Shown: positions 11,829 to 22,837, counted from the first letter of the stretch. The stretch is 64,000 bases of DNA from Protula sp. h YS-2021 (GCA_949752745.1 OX457028.1:25236927-25300926), one strand, 5' to 3'. Notes: a model not told the origin generated them from the letters alone. Translations and numbers: made by a program.

Positions 11829-11846
11829 TGGTGTCAAATTTACTCT
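11829..11846 (+). promoter_or_regulatory. Gypsy primer-binding-site position
   Basis: The sequence starting TGGTGTCAAAT abuts the 5' LTR where a tRNA primer would pair. I could not identify the tRNA. Confidence 0.5.
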
Positions 11847-12180
11847 AAAAACTGGAATAACGAAAAAATAAGCAAAGTTAAGCCTACATTTAAAAAATCA
11901 CGTGAAAGTCAATGGGGATAATAGTATACGGATAAATTAATTCATGTCAGTGACTTTAACTCCCAGTGATCGACAATTAGCAGTATGGTAGTAGCATCAA
12001 ATTTTCCGATCCCTGTGTTATGGTGATCAAAGGGTTCCTTTTGAAAGTGTGAAGTCTGTCTTATTTCTGTGGTTCCATGCGTTTCCCGCTGCCAATATTG
12101 TAACTGATCAGTCAAGCGTGCCATCTTGTTTAATATAAATTCCTGGACCACGTGCATCTCTGTGCCAGTTTTCTTTGAAG
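11847..12180. other. Gypsy leader region
   Basis: Left fragment of the interrupted Gypsy interior. A 71-codon minus-strand ORF (11942-12157) is open but matches nothing I recognise. The plus strand has no recognisable Gag start. Confidence 0.4.
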
Positions 12181-12590
12181 TGTGTTAAAGGAGGAGCTGT
12201 TTTGGGATTTTAAAGCCCGCATAGTCGGTAAATATAGAATTTTGTTTTATATTACCTCGTGTTACTAGTGAAATTATCCCGTGCAATTATTGGAATTATG
12301 TCGTGTAATTATTGAAGTGATTTCATGTACGAGTTTCGGGCCGTAAGTTTACCTTTGTGAGTTTGGTCAGTGAATTGGTGTCACATTTTAAAGCGTTTAT
12401 TCCTAAACGTCTTTTTTTTGTTATTGCATTGTACTTATAAATTGTTATTTGTTTTACAGACAACCGCGTTTTCAATAAACGGGTGTTTTCCACATTCGGC
12501 CTTTTATTCCGTCACATAGTTGTCGACTGGCCATGCCGTGCGTGACGGAATTTATCCGATGTGCGGCTAACCTCCTTCATGGACCGGCCA
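12181..12590. other. LTR-like segment at the left edge of the nested insert
   Basis: Starts TGTGTTAAAG at 12181 and ends GTCACA at 12516 with aataaa at about 12473, the layout of an LTR. I found no second copy near 19000-19090, so the identity as a BEL LTR is only a suggestion. Confidence 0.25.
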
Positions 12591-12596
12591 GATGTC

Positions 12597-12880
12597 GCCA
12601 AGCAGTTTCGCCGTGCCTATCACGATGCGCGCTCGCTACGATTACGACCCCGGACAGTGTCGCCGCGCCTGTCACGATGCGCGCTCGCCACGATCATGAC
12701 CCCGGGCAGTTTCACCGCGCCTGCACGATGCGCATGCTCTACGGCCACGACCCCGGACAGTTTCGCCCCGTCTACCACGATGCGTGCTCAATACGGTCAT
12801 GACCCTGGACAGTTTCGCCGCGCCTGCCATGAGGCGCGCTCACTACGATCACGACCCCGGAGAGCTTCACCCCGCTGTCA
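12597..12880. repeat. GC-rich 51-52-bp minisatellite, about five units
   Basis: Anchors gaccccggacag and cacgatgcgcgctc recur every 51-52 bp. Markedly GC-rich against the AT-rich surroundings. Confidence 0.9.
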
Positions 12881-12899
12881 TTGCCTTGGACAGTTTATA

Positions 12900-13620
12900 A
12901 GACGCTGATTCTACTTGTAAAGCACACATCATGGCTTTCCATGGAATTCTTGTAAATTGGACATTACTTGAGGTAAATGTGGACATATTTTATCAGAATT
13001 TGGCAAACTGTTTTTTTCTTTTAATTTTTAAAATTTTAGATTTGGTATCATGCCTTTAGATTTGGTGAGATTTTTTGTGGTGAATGAAATCTGTCAATAA
13101 GCTGCGTAGTGTCTCGGCTTTAATTAAACAAGGTGTGATATTGATCGACAGGAGGAGAGGGTGTCTGAAAACCATGGCTTTCCATGGAATTCTTGTGAAT
13201 TGTACATGGTTATCGTTCCAAAAGCACTTATATCTTAATATTTTGAACCGTTTATCTTCTGGGCTAAGAATTTGTGTTAAAATTTAGTCCTTTTGACTAA
13301 AAAAGTATTGTTTCTAAATATTCCGTTGTGTGTCCATGGAATGTCGTCACTTACACATACCCCCTAAAAGTTTTGCTGCTATGACGTCATAAGAGAGATT
13401 CTAGCGGTGGTTCATTTCTTCGAGTTATGAGGGCAAACTGATACAATACTTACAACAACAATAACTATTGTTATTACTATAATATGCGGTGAGTTTCTCA
13501 TCAATCCACCCCACCCCTTCCCCCTTCCCCCTCCCCCCTCCCCCCACCCACCATCACACTAGAGGTAAAAATGACGTTATTAGAAAACCTAACTGTCTGA
13601 GCGGTTGAACGTCGCAAGTG
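12900..13620. other. AT-rich spacer with an internal duplication
   Basis: The phrase catggctttccatggaatt at about 12931 recurs at about 13173 with following sequence. A C-rich run lies at 13510-13552. No gene recognised. Confidence 0.6.
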
Positions 13621-13628
13621 ACACTAAT

Positions 13629-14279
13629 TAAAACTAGAGTATATGGTGCACCGTGGTATCAGTGACCTTGTGGGTCACATGTTCGTACTTTAAGTCGTAT
13701 TGAAACTAGAGTGTATGGTGCACCGTGGTGCCAGTGACCTCATGGGTCACATGTTCGTTCTTGAAGTCGTATTGAGACTAGAGTGTATGGTGCACCGTGG
13801 TGTCAGTTACCTTGTGGGTCACATGTTCGTGCCGTCACATCGTATTAGAACTAGAGTGTATGGTGCACCGTGGTGCCAGTGACCTTATGGGTCACATGTT
13901 CGGGCATTCACATCGCATTAAAACTAGAGTGTATGGTGCACCGTGGTGCCAGTGACCTCATGGGTCACATGTTCGTACTTGAAGTCGTATTGAAACTAGA
14001 GTGTATGGTGCACCGTGGTGTCAGTGACCTTGTGGGTCACATGTTCGTGCCGTCACATCGTATTAGAACTTGAGTGTATGTTGCACCGTGGTGCCAGTAA
14101 CCTTGTGGGTCACATGTTCGTACTTTAAGTCGTATTTAAACTAGAGTGTATGGTGCACCGTGGTGTCAGTGATCTTGTGGGTCACATGTTCGTACTTAAA
14201 GTCGTATTGAAACTAGAGTGTATGGTGCACCCTGGTGTCAGTGACCTTGTGGGTCACATGTTCGTGCATTCACATCGTG
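13629..14279. repeat. 72-73-bp minisatellite, nine units
   Basis: Each unit carries aaactagagtgtatggtgca and gtgggtcacatgttcgt. Two end variants, tcgtattga (72 bp) and cacatcgtattag (73 bp), are mixed along the array. ORFs across it (about 60 codons) are by-products of the repeat. Confidence 0.95.
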
Positions 14280-14537
14280 CTATCGTGTGGCTCTAGTTGT
14301 TGTTTAATAAAAAGTCCCTCCCTTTAACGTCCCCAGCGTCGAGTGTTAGCGCAGCGATCTCGATGAATTATTAAAACTGCTTGGTCATAGTTTGGTCGGC
14401 CCCCTACGTTGCGATTTAACTTTCAAATAAAACCGTACTCAGTTCAGAAACGTAAGCTTATTGCGACTTTATGTAAGTTATTAGGTAGGTACACTAGTTT
14501 GTTTTTACAAGTCGCTCGTTATAGTCTATCATTAACG
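14280..14537 (+). other. Probable BEL/Pao LTR end and leader
   Basis: Contains taataaa at about 14309 and a terminus-like cttggtca at about 14378-14387 followed by tagtttggtcgg, a plausible primer-site position. A matching 3' LTR was not found. Confidence 0.4.
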
Positions 14538-15985
14538 ATGTCGGTCTCGGGTCAAGATGGTGAGTGCCCCCTTGTGGAAGGGACTATAATCGGCTTACCT
14601 CACATAAGTGTTTTACTGAGGATGTAAAGTCAAAACGAGTCCTTCAGCTCACTGAAAAGGGTAAATCTTACAAAGTTGAGCAGTTTAAGGATTTTGCTCG
14701 GAATCTACTCAAACGCGCCAGAGCGTTCGAATCGGCTGTATCGTCCGAGGAAGATGTGGATCGGCTGAAATCTTTTAAAGCACAGTTCTGTGCCGAATTA
14801 GACGATTATAACAAACTCATGGAACTAATCAATTTTGACATCAAGGATTCCGACAAGGAGTTTCTTTCGTCTATCGAACAACAAGGCAATACCTTGTACA
14901 ATCTCGTGAATTCGAAAATATCGAATCTTAGCCAATCGTTTAGAGTCGGTAATCAAGCCGGTTCATCTCGTCGTGTCGTTGCACATCCGTCCACGGTGCT
15001 GACTTACGGGCTGATTCGGATCGTGGATCAGAGCCTGTCAAAGGTTCTCATGGTGGGGCTGAAGTGGTGCAAAGTGTGGTCAGTGGCGCATACCGACTTC
15101 AGTCGCTAGAAGAATCCATTGCCGGTATGCAACCAGTCCCTAGTGAGGAGAAATGTACCCAGTTTCTCGTTCAGCAAAGTGATGGGGTCCATGTTAAGAA
15201 TGCTCAACAGGATATTATTGGTGCTCTGTGTTCCCAGTTATCCCTGTCACGTTTACCTCCTCCAGAACCTTCTATGTTTAGCGGTGACGTACTTTCGTAT
15301 AGAGGTTGGAAGAGGTTGTTCGAGGTTTTAGTGTCTAGCAGAGGTATTCCTGAGGAAGAGCGACTCCACTATTTGAAGCGTTACTTAGACTGCGACGCCA
15401 AGTCGTGCGTGGAGTGTTTCTTGTCTTTGGGTACTCCTGAAGCCTTTGTTGCTGCATGCAAACACTTGGATCAGCGTTTTTGGAAACGCAATTGTGGTCA
15501 GTGAGGCTTATCGTGATAAGCTTCAGGACTGGGCTAAGATCCAAAATCGTGATGGCCAAGGCCTTCGTAAGTTTGTAGATGACTTACGTCAGCTAGAGGT
15601 AGCTAAAGAGTCTATGCCCAGCTTACGGTTTTTAGATGACCCTCGCAAGAATTGCAAGATGTTGTTGAAGCTTCCGGAATGGTTGATCCAACGATGGAAG
15701 CGCGTGGTCAGCAGATGGACTATCGACAAGGGGGATTTTCCACTTTTCTCCTCCTTTGTGCAGTTCTTGTACAACGAGTCAGAAATCGCCAACGAGCCGT
15801 TCACAACTATAAATAGCGGCCACAAATCGGTGGACATTAAGTCGAAGTTACGTAATGGCAGTTCGCTTAAAGTAGACAAAAGGCTGCTCTGCAACCTGAG
15901 GCTCCGCCCTTTCTTCCGCAAGGTGAAACCCAAGCCGTGGTCACCACCCATAGCGGTGCTACATCAACAGTGGCAGCTAGTTTGA
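14538..15985 (+). pseudogene. BEL/Pao Gag remnant
   Basis: The likely start is ATG at 14538 (MSVSGQDGEC). A one-base break near 14570 shifts the frame before CGRDYNRLTSHKC. 14580-15060 is a helical, charged Gag region. 15064-15504 has the PPPEPSMFSGD and RLHYLKRYLDCDAK motifs typical of the BEL Gag domain (DUF1759 type), and 15446-15985 continues with EAYRDKLQDWAKI and a Gag C-terminus. The three segments are in different frames. Confidence 0.83.
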
Positions 15986-16395
15986 GCTCAATGATAGTGC
16001 CTGTCTATGTCAGCCATCACAGTGCGCCGAACAACGAAAAACTCACTTATGCTCTCCTGGACACGCAAGCGGATCCTTCGTTCATATTGGACCGTACGTG
16101 TGCCAAACTAAATGTGTCAGGACCAGAGGTGAAACTTTCTCTCTCCACTATGTTGGCTGAAAATAAACAAGTGACATGTCAAAGGGTTAGCGGTTTAACG
16201 GTCAGAGGCTGCGACAGCGACTTACGTGTTCCTCTTCCGCCGGTTTACACAAGGAACATGATGCCTGCAGATCGCTCACACATACCCACTTCTGCTATGG
16301 CCAGAAAGTGGCCACACTTACGGCGAGTAGAAAATTTGCTAATGCCTGTGGCAGACGTGGAGATAGGCTTGTTGTGGCTCCTATGGAGGTTATAG
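15937..16395 (+). pseudogene. BEL/Pao protease remnant
   Basis: Aspartic protease domain of the DUF1758 type. The active site reads YALLDTQADPSFI, so the Asp is kept but DTG has become DTQ. Ends in a frameshift before the RT N-terminus. Confidence 0.78.
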
Positions 16396-18290
16396 TTTCC
16401 GAGACGGGCGGCTCTTTTGCCCAACGCACTGATCTGGGCTGGGGTATCGTTGGAGTTATTGACCACAGGAGCGCGGAGAATGACCCAATCGGATTTAGCC
16501 ACCGAGTTTTAGGAGTGGAAATGGAATCAAAGTCAGTTCAACTTGTACTCAAAACTAGCGCTAAAGAAACCATATGCCCTCGTGACGTAGTTGCAGTATT
16601 AGAGACGGATTTTAAGGACTCGTCTTCTGCAGAACAAGGAATGTCTCGTGATGATCTTGCTTTCCTTGAGACAATGCGCAGTAACATTCAACAAGACCCG
16701 GATGGCCATTACGTCATGCCTTTACCGTTCCGAGACGGCTCGCCCGATTTGAGCAACAACCGTTCTCTGGCTGACAAAAGGTTGCATCGTTTGAAGTGTA
16801 AATTGGATAGTAATACAGATTACAAATCCCAGTACACTGCCTTCATGGAAGTCATGTTGACGAAGGGATACGCGGAGCCTGTAGAGACTCCTAATAACGA
16901 TCCCACAGAGGTGTGGTACATCCACACCACGGGGTGTACAACGAACAAAAGAAAAAGCTCAGGGTGGTGTTCGACTGCAGTGCCCGCTATATGGGCAAGT
17001 CCTTAAACGACACCTTATTACGTGGTCCAGATCTAACAAACTCCTTGTTAGGCGTCCTGTTGAGGTTCAGAAAAGAGCCGCTTGCATTTAGTTGTGACAT
17101 TACTAAAATGTTTTATCAATTTAGAATTCCAAAGGCTCAAAGTGACTTTGTTAGATTTCTCTGGTGGCCAGGCGGTGACACAAGTCGGGATCCACAGGTG
17201 TATCGCATGTGTGTACACATATTTGGGGCATCCAGTAGCCCCTCGTGTAGCAACTTTGGACTCAAACAGATCGCTACGGATTACTCTGAGGAGTTTGGAG
17301 AGGATTTGCGCGACTTCTTGCACAACCACTTCTACGTGGATGATGGGCTAATCTCCGTCAGTGACGACGACACTGCAATAAGTCTTGTCCAGCGCACTAC
17401 ACAGTTATGCTCTAAGGGCAGACTCGAGCTTCATAAGTTTGTGTCCAATTCGCCCGCGGTACTTGAGTCAGTCCCACAGGAGGTCAAGACGGTCAACAAA
17501 CTAGATCTACGTTTTGAGGAGATTCCAATCGAGCGAACGCTAGGCACTGAATGGTGCGTTCAGTCCGATGTCTTCAAATTCAAAACATTTGTCCAACAGC
17601 GCATGCTGACTCGACGTGGTATTCTAGCAACGGTGGCTTCGATAGACGATCCTGTAGGTTTTATTGCGCCGTATACCCTTGTTTGCATTGGAGGGTCTGA
17701 CTGGGATGACGAGGTTTCGGAGCACACCGCCTCTCAATTTCAGCGATGGCTAGCCGATCTGGGCAAGCTAGAAGATGTTTCAATTTCACGATGTGTCAAA
17801 CCAGAGGGATTTGTAACGAAATATGTTGAGCTGCATCATTTCTGCGATGCGTCGTCAATTGGCTACGGATTCTGTAGTTATTTACGATTAGTGGACGAGG
17901 ACGAAAACCCAAATGTAACTTTAGTTATGGCAAAATCATGCGTCGCTCCAATCAGGCCCATAACTATCCCCCGCTTGGAGCTGGCTGCAGCAGTTTTGGC
18001 AGCCAAGGCAGCAAAGTTCTTAGAGTCTGAGCTGCGGTACTCGGACGTAAAGCATTTTTCTATACGGATAGTAAAGTCGTATTGGGTTATATTCAGAACA
18101 AAGCTTCGCGTTTTCACGTCTATGTTGCCAATCGCGTCGGACTTATTCACACTTACACTAGTGTAGGCCAATGGCACCATGTGCCCGGTACCTTGAACAT
18201 AGCGGACTTGGCCTCCAGAGGCTGCTTCGTTGAAGAACTTCGGAAGTCAAGATGGTTTCCTGGACCAGAGTTTTTATGGCGAAGCTTGTT
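16340..18290 (+). pseudogene. BEL/Pao reverse transcriptase and RNase H remnant
   Basis: 16340-17006 is the RT N-terminal region (TDLGWGIVG, DPDGHYVMPLPF). 16913-18166 holds [28 protein letters not shown] and the catalytic FYVDDGL. RNase H begins at [16 protein letters not shown], about 17825-17880, and continues through RLELAAAV to SRGCFVEEL near 18235. Frameshifts lie near 16915 and 18065, and a short deletion of about nine codons is apparent near 17690, between APYTL and SDWDD. Confidence 0.88.
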
Positions 18291-19010
18291 ACTTGAGTCT
18301 AAGACTGAGATTGTTGTGGCGAAAGATGGCCCTGAAGTCAAAAGGGCCATAATGTTTTCTAACACGAATCGTGACGCGTTCGATGTTTCAAGATTTGACT
18401 ACTTCTCATCCTGGACACGCTTGAAAAGGGCGGTTGCGTTGATACTTCAGTGGCGAAGATCATTGTGGCGGTCAATTAAAGGAGTTATAGTACGAGTCGG
18501 CACCCGAAACCGTCCTGCGATCTCACTGTACGAGTCTGTAAATGCAGAAAATCTTAGAGAGGCAGAGACTGAGATCCTCAAGCTAGTACAGGATCATTCG
18601 TTTGCAGATGAGATGAGATCCTTGTCCAAGAAGGAACCAGTTAAAAGCAATAGCTCGCTTCGCAAACGAGACTGTTTTGTGGAAAATGGCACAATCCGCG
18701 TTGGTGGTCGATTGCGACTGTTTTCATTGCCAGAATCCAATGTACATCCTGTTATCCTTCCCTGGTCAGTTCACGTTTCAGAGCTGATTATCAGCCACTA
18801 CCATAGAACTATGTGGAAGTTGAGCAAAAAAAAGTGGCACGTGTGCATAAATCTCCCGACGGACTTGTACGAAGCGTGAAACTAATGCTAGCTGATGGAC
18901 ATTTAGACAAAACTGGTAAACGTTTCGCCCGGTGGTTTTTCTTGATAGGCCTATCCACAAACTTGTTTTGTTGGTAGAAGCAACAGATTAGCGTTAGGGG
19001 TTAATTCCCG
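18291..19010 (+). pseudogene. BEL/Pao integrase remnant with core deleted
   Basis: 18291-18815 reads through RVGGRLRL and VHPVILPWSVHVSELIISHY, the entry to the integrase zinc finger. The sequence then passes directly at about 18830 to the C-terminal domain (ARVHKSPDGLVRSVKLMLAD). The usual catalytic core between these blocks is missing. A further one-base loss near 18926 breaks the last frame. Confidence 0.8.
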
Positions 19011-19027
19011 GCGGTGGGAGCCGCTGT

Positions 19028-19080
19028 TGTGTTTTATGGCTTGCATCGTTCTTATTATACGATGCAAAGCCCAAAACACA
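19028..19080. repeat. Imperfect hairpin at the BEL 3' junction
   Basis: Arms of 22 bp (19028-19049 and 19059-19080) pair with a few mismatches around a 9-bp loop. It sits exactly between the BEL C-terminal domain and the Gypsy Gag remnant. Confidence 0.75.
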
Positions 19081-19089
19081 GGATGACAA

Positions 19090-19600
19090 AGCAATAAAGA
19101 AATGTCGGTACTGCTGAAGTGCACATAAACGCGGCAAACAATTCTGTAACGCCTATGGTAAAAATGTGGTAAGTGCAACAAACTTAATCATTTCTCCCAC
19201 ATATGTCAATTCGGAAAACTAAATTTGCTAGCGATGACTCAGATTCTTCAATTTTCATGGTTTAGCATACAGTAAACAATGTGAAAAGCAGTTCCAAGAA
19301 AATCAGAATCTCGCTGAAACTGGCAACCACAAAAGACCGCCCAGGAGCTGAGGTGCAATGTTTACTTGGCACCGGGACCACGTGTAATGTCATGTCTATT
19401 GACGACTTACACATGACCGCAATGCCGTAATCAAAGAAAGCAATACGAAGCTCAACTTGTATGATGGATCATACATGAAGCCCCTCGGTATTTCCACACT
19501 TCACACTATGCATAACGGAAAGCATTATAAAGTCCGTTTCGAAGTTGTGACAACCAAAGTCGCTAGAATGCCACTGCTCTCAGCAAACACGTGTCAAAAA
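19090..19600 (+). pseudogene. Gypsy Gag zinc knuckle and protease remnant
   Basis: About 19098-19215 reads as a Cys/His knuckle starting KCRYC, then a stop, then SAHKRGKQF, broken again before LIISPT. About 19352-19420 reads as a retroviral-type protease site, but the usual D of the DTG motif is G in the sequence here (LGTGTTCNVMS). These positions are in different frames, so no continuous product exists. This is the first Gypsy coding sequence right of the BEL insertion. Confidence 0.7.
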
Positions 19601-20890
19601 TGGACATGATAACTGTTAAAATTCCAGCATCCATTAATCACATTCAAAGCGCGTCTGAAGGAAGCATTCTGGATAAATGTTCAGATTTCTATCAAGGACA
19701 AGTACATCTGGAAGTTGACAAGAGCATCCCGTCGGTAGAGCACACCCCACACAAAACGCCCATTGCAATTAAAGACGAATTGAAGAAGAAACTCGACGAC
19801 ATGCAGAAACGTGGTATTATCACTAATGTGAATGAGCCCACGGATTGAATTTCGCCAATGGCTATTGTGAAAAAGCGAGGCAAAATGAGAATATGCATCG
19901 ACCCCAAGTGACTAAAGCGAAGTCACTCCCAAATGCCAACTATTGAGGATATACTGTCCCGCCTTTTCAAAACGAAAGTATTCTCCGTCTTTGACGCATC
20001 CGACATATACCATCAATGCGTATTAGATGACGAAAGCAGCTACCTAACAACGTTTTGGACACCGTTTGGCCGGTACCGCTGGCTAAGAATGCCGTTTGGA
20101 ATAAAGCCCGCAAGCGAAGAGTATCAGAAACGACAGTCCGAATCGTTCAATGGAGTTAATTCCTGGTCTCCAAATTATTGCTGACGACCTGCTTTTATAC
20201 AGCAAAAGCAATACTGTAGAAGAAGCAATTCGAAATCATAACCAGAACCTCGAGAAACTACTCGAACGATGCCGTGAGAAGCAGTTGAAACTTAACCGCA
20301 AGAAAGTAAAGCTCTGCCAAAGCGAAGTGTCATATATAGGACATTTGCTCACGCAAAATGGTGTTAAACCAGATCCGGAGAAGGTTAGCTCTATTATAGA
20401 AATGCCGCGACCAACGAACGTCAAAGAAACACAGCACTTCCTAGGAGTTTTTAATTACCTTGCCAAATTTCTCCCCCACTTATCAGAAGTGTGCGCACCC
20501 CTCCGACGTCTGTGCGAGAAAGACGCCGAATGAGACTGGCAATCTCAGCAGGAAGACGCATTCAAAGAAGCAAAGCGACTCGTCACACTAGAGCCCGTCT
20601 TAGCCTATTACAATGTCAACAAACCCGTCGTTATACAATGTGATGCGAGTGATAAAGCGTTAGGACCAACTATTCTACAAGGGGGTAAACCAATCGCATT
20701 CGCCTCCGCAACGCTTACTTTAATTCAACAGAGGCGATCGAAAAAGAGACGTTAGCGATATGATTCGCTACGAAAAAATTCCGAGACTACATCTTGGGAA
20801 AAGATGATGTAATCGTAAAGACTGATCGTAAACTGCTTGAAGCAATATATTCAGCAAATCCCTTCTCGCCACCCCCATTAGATTACAACG
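19591..20890 (+). pseudogene. Gypsy reverse transcriptase and RNase H remnant
   Basis: Three fragments read as Gypsy RT: 19591-19848 (N-terminal fingers, stop after NEPTD), 19933-20184 (FDASDIYHQC, TPFGRYRWLRMPFG) and 20150-20533 (IIADDLLLYS with the catalytic Asp pair, then the GHLLTQNGVKPD and FLGVFNYLAKF motifs). RNase H follows at about 20540-20880 with VIQCDASDKALG and a broken stretch after LTLIQQ. At least three interruptions occur: a stop near 19846, a frameshift near 20150-20184 and a stop near 20530. Confidence 0.85.
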
Positions 20891-20891
20891 C

Positions 20892-21948
20892 ATGCTACTA
20901 CAATTACAGCGTTACAACCTGACGATTCTCTACCTCAAAGGCTCCGAACAATACATATCAGATATGCTCAGCCGTGCAGCACTGCCGAAATCTGAAAAAG
21001 AGGCTGTCACAGAATCTTTCGATGTATTCTGGCAATCATTGAATGAGATCAACTTTGCAAGTTATACAAATAGAAGCGATAGCCAGATGAAGAACATTCA
21101 AAGAAATACTGACACCGATGCAACTCTACAAGCCCTCAAAACCTGCGTTCTACAAGGATGGCCCGAGAACAAAGAAAACGTCTCACCGCACTTCCGGAAT
21201 TTCCCTAAAGAAATTACAGTGCAGAATGGTATTCTGTGCAAGGGACTGTGTGTCATAATACCAAAACAGCAAAATTCACAGCAGCCATCTAGGAACAGCA
21301 GCCTGCATCAAAAAGGCAGCCGATTTGTTATTTTGACCCAATATGCGCAGCGACACGAAAAAACCTTGTCGATAACTGTCACATGTGTGAGGAGATTAAC
21401 AGCAGTCAGCAGAAAGAAATTCTGCAAACGACCAAAATACCTTCGCCTCCCTGGGCTAAAATCGCTGTCGATGATTTCAAATTCAAAGGCAAAAATATTT
21501 GATCACCGTGGATTATTACAGCGATTATTTTGAAATAGATCGCTTATGCTCGTCCACAAAGCAAGCGATTATCAAATGCCTGCAAGCTCATTTTGCGGGA
21601 TTCGGAATTTCCGACGAAGTTATCACTGACAACAACGCCAATTTAGTCAGGGACGAATTCACCAAATTTGCAGCAGAGTGGAGTTTTGACCATATCTCCA
21701 TCTCACCGTACCATAGCCAAAGCAATAGTAAAATCGAAGCAACCGTCAAGATTTCTAAAATCTTAATGCAAAAGGCTTACAGCTCGAAAACAAATATTTA
21801 CAAAGCGCTCCTCGAATGGAGAAATACTCCTACGATAGACATGGCGTCAAGTCCGGCCCCGCGACTCATGGCAAGACGAACGAAAACCACGCTGCTAACA
21901 AACATCAAACTACTTGAGCCTGAAATACAGCCTGACGTGAAAACCTAG
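20892..21948 (+). pseudogene. Gypsy integrase remnant
   Basis: 20892-21290 covers the RNase H/integrase linker (YLKGSEQYISDMLSRA). The HHCC finger follows in shifted frames (CHMCEEIN is visible). The core at about 21440-21948 shows the three acidic positions expected of a DDE integrase in VDDFKF, VITDNNAN and SNSKIEATVK, but a frameshift near 21490 separates the first from the others. The C-terminal part fades after 21948. Confidence 0.82.
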
Positions 21949-22607
21949 ATCGAGCACAAACTTCAACTGGCAAAGCGACCGAAACGCAGCCCCACTCCCC
22001 AAAATAGAAGTTGGACAGCCAGTTTATGTGCAGCCATAAAACAGCAGTACAAATGTTTGGACCCAAGGCATCTGTCAAGAAAAACTGACAGATCGCTCGT
22101 ATGTAGTTAACTGTGAAGGCAAAAAATATCGTCGAAACAGGACACACATAAAACCACGCAGGAATAACCACACCTATGAAACGCGAGAGGAACCCATCAT
22201 AACAACAGAAAGCCAGTCAGAAAGTGGTGTTGACAATACACAACACTTAGAGGTCAGCACAAAGCAACAAATGAATCTCCGCAGAAGTTCCAGAAATCGC
22301 AAACAAGCACAGCCATATATTCATATCCCCTGACCTCATACTATAAATAGTGTACAAAATGCAGACACTGTTAAAACATATTGTGCTTTTTATCAGCTCA
22401 AGCAAAACGCCAGATAGTTTCAAACATAAACAAACTTTTGGTTTTATTTAATTAATGAATGTCAGAAGGATTGCTTATTTAATTTTATGCCAATTTTATA
22501 TTCTAAATTCTTACTCTTCTAATTCTAATTTTAAATGAAAATAATTCTCAGTTCTGTGTGAATAATTTGCAAATGCTTATTTTGTTAAAAAAGAAAACCT
22601 AATTCTT
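21949..22607 (+). other. Gypsy 3' region
   Basis: Degraded integrase C-terminus with a charged tail up to about 22330, then AT-rich untranslated DNA to the purine tract. Confidence 0.5.
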
Positions 22608-22621
22608 TTGGAAAAGGGAGA
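22608..22621 (+). promoter_or_regulatory. Gypsy polypurine tract
   Basis: ttggaaaagggaga lies directly before the 3' LTR, as expected for the plus-strand primer. Confidence 0.75.
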
Positions 22622-22832
22622 TGTTAGTGATTACTATCAGATCATGCGTGTGTGAGTAATCAAGCTCTAGGAAATAGGTCCGCTTTGGCTAACCACATTT
22701 ATCTCCATATTCTGTGCATGCTTACAAAAGATACATACAACGAGTAGACGTGTTTTCATTAAATAAACTTAGTAATTGCTTATTAATTACTTGCATTCTT
22801 AATTGGTGTACAACATACACACACCAATAACT
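22622..22832 (+). repeat. Gypsy 3' LTR
   Basis: Begins TGTTAGTGA. Its last base is T where the 5' LTR has A, so the CA terminus is mutated. Followed by AAAAT. Confidence 0.93.
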
Positions 22833-22837
22833 AAAAT
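22833..22837. repeat. Target-site duplication AAAAT, right
   Basis: Identical to 11613-11617. Confidence 0.8.

Larger units (their letters stand above)
14538..19010 (+). mobile_element. BEL/Pao retrotransposon, degraded, nested in the Gypsy element
   Basis: Coding order on the plus strand is Gag, protease, reverse transcriptase, RNase H, an integrase remnant and the C-terminal domain. All parts are frameshifted and the integrase core is deleted. The element lies between the Gypsy leader (ending about 12180) and the Gypsy Gag knuckle (from about 19098), so it inserted into Gypsy. The retained order and orientation match intact BEL/Pao elements; the frame breaks are near 14570, 15080, 15470, 15940, 16350, 16915, 18065 and 18830. 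Confidence 0.88.
11618..22832 (+). mobile_element. Ty3/Gypsy LTR retrotransposon split by a nested BEL/Pao element
   Basis: Two 211-bp direct repeats (11618-11828, 22622-22832) are bracketed by AAAAT on both sides (11613-11617, 22833-22837), the 5-bp target duplication typical of Gypsy. A primer-site position follows the 5' LTR and a purine tract precedes the 3' LTR. Internal protein fragments in order are a Gag zinc knuckle, an aspartic protease, reverse transcriptase, RNase H and integrase, all plus strand. They are all right of about 19090 because a BEL/Pao element and minisatellites lie between the leader and gag. The LTRs differ at about 16 of 211 positions by my count, so the insertion is old. 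Every coding domain has stops or frameshifts; the element is not autonomous. Confidence 0.9.

Noticed and set aside
11942..12157. 71-codon minus-strand ORF in the Gypsy leader as a gene
   Set aside because: No recognisable domain, opposite to the element's coding strand and short.
12181..12516. Definite BEL LTR
   Set aside because: It has LTR-like ends and a poly(A) signal, but no second copy was found on the right side. Kept only as a low-confidence feature.
12533..12908. GC-rich protein-coding gene
   Set aside because: The two overlapping ORFs simply follow the 51-52-bp minisatellite in different frames.
13700..14073. Repeat-containing protein gene (LECMVHRG-type repeats)
   Set aside because: Open frames arise because three 72-73-bp units keep frame briefly. 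They break when the unit length changes and have no other gene signs.
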